Source of the DNA: Bacillota bacterium
GTDB taxonomy: Bacteria > Bacillota > Clostridia > Tissierellales > Sedimentibacteraceae
Assembly (NCBI GenBank): GCA_023425285.1
Contig: JAFACY010000039.1
Coordinates: 1-5,302 of the forward strand
Direction of reading: 5' to 3'
DNA: 5,302 bases
In this document: piece after piece, positions 3,267 through 5,302 of the stretch
Layout of the letters: each line of letters begins with the position of its first letter
Position numbering within the stretch: the stretch's first letter is position 1
Program-made: the position numbers and the translations under genes
Notes under the pieces: model-generated
Told to the model about the DNA's origin: nothing
The model's database searches: none
The model's input: the letters and a program-made list of their open reading frames with translations, nothing else

Positions 3267-5302
3267 ATGAAAAAGCGTATTAAAAGCACTACTAACCTTC
3301 AAAATAAAAAAAGAATGTTGGTATTTTTGCTTTTCTTTTTTTTAGTTACAATTGCATTGATAGTTAAGTTAGGATTCATACAGATAATTGATGGCGAAGA
3401 ATATAAAAAGCAGGCAATGGAAAATTGGTCCCGTGATATTACCATAAACGCCAAAAGAGGGACAATTTATGACGCTAAAGGAAAAAAGCTGTCGGTGAGT
3501 GTCAATTCAAGTACAGTGGTTTGTGTGCCGGCTGATGTCGTAAAAGGCAAATTATCGGCTAATGAGGATACTTCCGAAGAAGAGGCGGACGGAGGTCTGC
3601 TTACCGGGATTCTCAAGAAATTAAATAAATCAATCAATAAAAATACGGCAGGAGATTTGATTCCTCTCAACACAAGAACACCGGAGGAAACCGCAAAAAT
3701 TCTGGCTGAAATTTTAGAAATGGATTATGAAACGGTGCTAAATAGAATTACATCCGATTATTCATATGTGGCTATAAAAAGATGGATAACGGAAGAACAG
3801 GCACAAAAAATCCGTGAACAGGAATTGAGCGGTATAAGTGTCATTGAAGACAATAAGCGCATCTATCCATACGGTAATTTTGCACCGTATGTTCTTGGTT
3901 TTACGAATATTGACCAGGATGGACTTTACGGAGTTGAGGCAACATATAATGAATATCTTACCGGAATACCGGGCAGGACTGTTATAAATACCGATGCTAT
4001 CGGAAGAGAGCTTCCTTTTGGATACAACTCTTATTATGATCCCATAAACGGCTTGGGGGTTGTGCTGACCATAGACGAAGTTATACAGCACTATGCCGAG
4101 TCAGCTGCATTGAAGGTTTTAAGGGACTATAACGCCTTAAGAGCCACAGTTATTGTTATGGATCCAAATAACGGAGATGTGTTAGCAATGACATCTAAAC
4201 CGGATTATGACCCCAATGACCCTAAGATACCCATGGATGATGGGATTAAGGCACAGTGGGAAACTTTGTCCGAGGAGGATTTAAAAAAATCATGGTATGA
4301 CATGTGGAGAAACCCGGCTGTTAACGACATATATGAGCCCGGTTCGACATTTAAATTATTGACTACTGCCATTGCTCTTGAGGAAAATGCGGCAAATCTG
4401 AATTCTACATATTTCTGTGACGGTTATGTAAGACAGATTACAAGCAACAATATAAAATGCTGGAGATATTACAGACCTCACGGGCAGCAAACATTATCGG
4501 AAGCAATTCAGAATTCGTGCAATGATGCACTTGCAGAGATAGGTCTTGATATAGGCAAGGATGCATTTTATAAGTATTTAAAATCCTTCGGATTGGAAGA
4601 GCAATCGGGAATCGCGCTGAACGGAGAAGCTCTCGGACTGTTGAAGGAGCCCATAAACATGAAGGATGTTGATGTCGTAACACAGGCATTCGGTCAGGGC
4701 GTGGCGGTTTCTCCCATACAGTTGATTACGGCTGTTTCTGCAATATCAAACGGAGGAGATCTCATGAAGCCGCGCATTGTGAAGCAGCTGATAGATGATG
4801 ACGGAAATGTTGTTGAAAGCTTTGAACCTGAAATAAGAAGAAAGGTTATTTCTGACGAAACAAGTAAAATGATGCTTTCCATTATGAAGGACTCCGCAGA
4901 AGCAGGAACCAAGCAGGCATACAGACCCGGATACAGGATAGGCGGAAAATCAGGTACAGCCCAAAAGGTTATAAACGGAAGATATATTGATAATACATAC
5001 GTATCATCATTCATCGGAACAGCACCGGTTGACAATCCCAGAGCCATCGTCCTTGTAATAGTTGATGAGCCGGATCCAAGCATAGGATATTTCGGAAGTA
5101 TTGTTGCGGGACCAGTTGCAGCGGATCTTTTGGAAAACATAATGAAATATTACGATGTTGAGCCGGTTTATACTGAGGAAGAGCTCGGTCACGTTGAAAA
5201 GCAAATGGTTCAGGTTCCCGAGCTTTTGGGACTTACAATTGCCGAAGCAACGGATAAGCTCATAAAGGCAGGGCTGGAAAGCAATATAGAAATAGAGGTT
5301 GA
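3267..5302 (+). CDS. spoVD: Class B penicillin-binding protein, SpoVD/PBP2B (FtsI) type, 3' end outside window
   Basis: This is a membrane-anchored D,D-transpeptidase that cross-links peptidoglycan at the septum (FtsI/PBP2B) or in the spore cortex (SpoVD). The open frame starts at ATG 3267, after GGGGGTG at 3255-3261, and continues for 678 codons with no stop before the window ends. Visible parts: a signal anchor at about 17-41, the PBP dimerisation domain with RGTIYDAKG (64-72), YGVEATYNEYLTGIPG (221-236), and the transpeptidase domain from about 290. The active-site motifs are all intact: STFK at 360-363 (S360 nucleophile), SCN at 417-419, and KSGT at 561-564. A PASTA domain begins at about 648 (VQVPELLGLTIAEATDKL). 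Cysteines lie near the active site at 384, 398 and 418. An acidic, low-complexity insertion occupies about 92-135. The symbol spoVD is tentative: the PASTA count, which separates SpoVD (one) from PBP2B (two), lies beyond the window. It is 11 nt after ftsL in the same operon. Confidence 0.95.
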   Translation, partial: MKKRIKSTTNLQNKKRMLVFLLFFFLVTIALIVKLGFIQIIDGEEYKKQAMENWSRDITINAKRGTIYDAKGKKLSVSVNSSTVVCVPADVVKGKLSANEDTSEEEADGGLLTGILKKLNKSINKNTAGDLIPLNTRTPEETAKILAEILEMDYETVLNRITSDYSYVAIKRWITEEQAQKIREQELSGISVIEDNKRIYPYGNFAPYVLGFTNIDQDGLYGVEATYNEYLTGIPGRTVINTDAIGRELPFGYNSYYDPINGLGVVLTIDEVIQHYAESAALKVLRDYNALRATVIVMDPNNGDVLAMTSKPDYDPNDPKIPMDDGIKAQWETLSEEDLKKSWYDMWRNPAVNDIYEPGSTFKLLTTAIALEENAANLNSTYFCDGYVRQITSNNIKCWRYYRPHGQQTLSEAIQNSCNDALAEIGLDIGKDAFYKYLKSFGLEEQSGIALNGEALGLLKEPINMKDVDVVTQAFGQGVAVSPIQLITAVSAISNGGDLMKPRIVKQLIDDDGNVVESFEPEIRRKVISDETSKMMLSIMKDSAEAGTKQAYRPGYRIGGKSGTAQKVINGRYIDNTYVSSFIGTAPVDNPRAIVLVIVDEPDPSIGYFGSIVAGPVAADLLENIMKYYDVEPVYTEEELGHVEKQMVQVPELLGLTIAEATDKLIKAGLESNIEIEV

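Noticed and set aside
4694..5140. Long minus-strand open frame (148 codons) opposite the PBP transpeptidase region.
   Set aside because: It overlaps a gene with intact catalytic motifs, has no ribosome binding site I can identify, and its protein shows no family features. It is a shadow of the plus-strand codons.
1..5302. Mobile element, CRISPR array, toxin-antitoxin or defence genes.
   Set aside because: The window is filled by recognisable housekeeping genes in a conserved order. I saw no terminal repeats, spaced direct repeats beyond the mraZ boxes, or unexplained genes.

Overview
The window looks like chromosomal DNA of a low-GC Gram-positive bacterium, most likely a Clostridia-type Firmicute. 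The signs are A/T-rich intergenic DNA, heavy use of ATA, AGA and AGG codons, strong AGGAGG-like ribosome binding sites, and the order mraZ-rsmH-ftsL-class B PBP (PASTA-containing) that opens the Firmicute division and cell wall (dcw) cluster. I cannot name a genus. All genes are on the plus strand. No mobile element, CRISPR array, tRNA or rRNA is visible.

Layout. (1) 1-396: the 3' part of trpS (tryptophanyl-tRNA synthetase), starting inside its KMSKS loop and carrying a cysteine pattern like that of iron-sulfur TrpRS enzymes. (2) 397-513: a short intergenic region with a near-consensus sigma-A promoter. (3) 514-1245: lgt, followed by a strong, nearly symmetric hairpin terminator at 1262-1302. 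(4) 1303-1401: the dcw control region, with an A/T-tract element, an extended -10 promoter and GTGGT boxes repeated every 21 bp that are good candidates for MraZ autoregulation. (5) 1402-5302: a tightly packed operon of mraZ, rsmH, ftsL and a class B penicillin-binding protein (SpoVD/PBP2B type). Its gaps are 12, 3 and 11 nt. The last gene runs off the window at the start of a PASTA domain.

How the parts fit. lgt is a separate, terminated unit for lipoprotein maturation at the membrane. The operon after it couples a transcriptional regulator (MraZ) with a 16S rRNA methyltransferase (RsmH), a divisome scaffold (FtsL) and a septal or spore-wall transpeptidase. The short gaps, with Shine-Dalgarno sequences on or beside the preceding stop codon, suggest translational coupling.

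This is mostly well-known housekeeping content and I see no new multi-gene system. The points worth a second look are the Cys motif in TrpRS, the 21-bp periodic operator-like repeat before mraZ, the cysteines around the PBP active site that recall the SpoVD redox switch, two mutually exclusive hairpins inside the lgt coding sequence, and lineage-type extensions in FtsL and the PBP.
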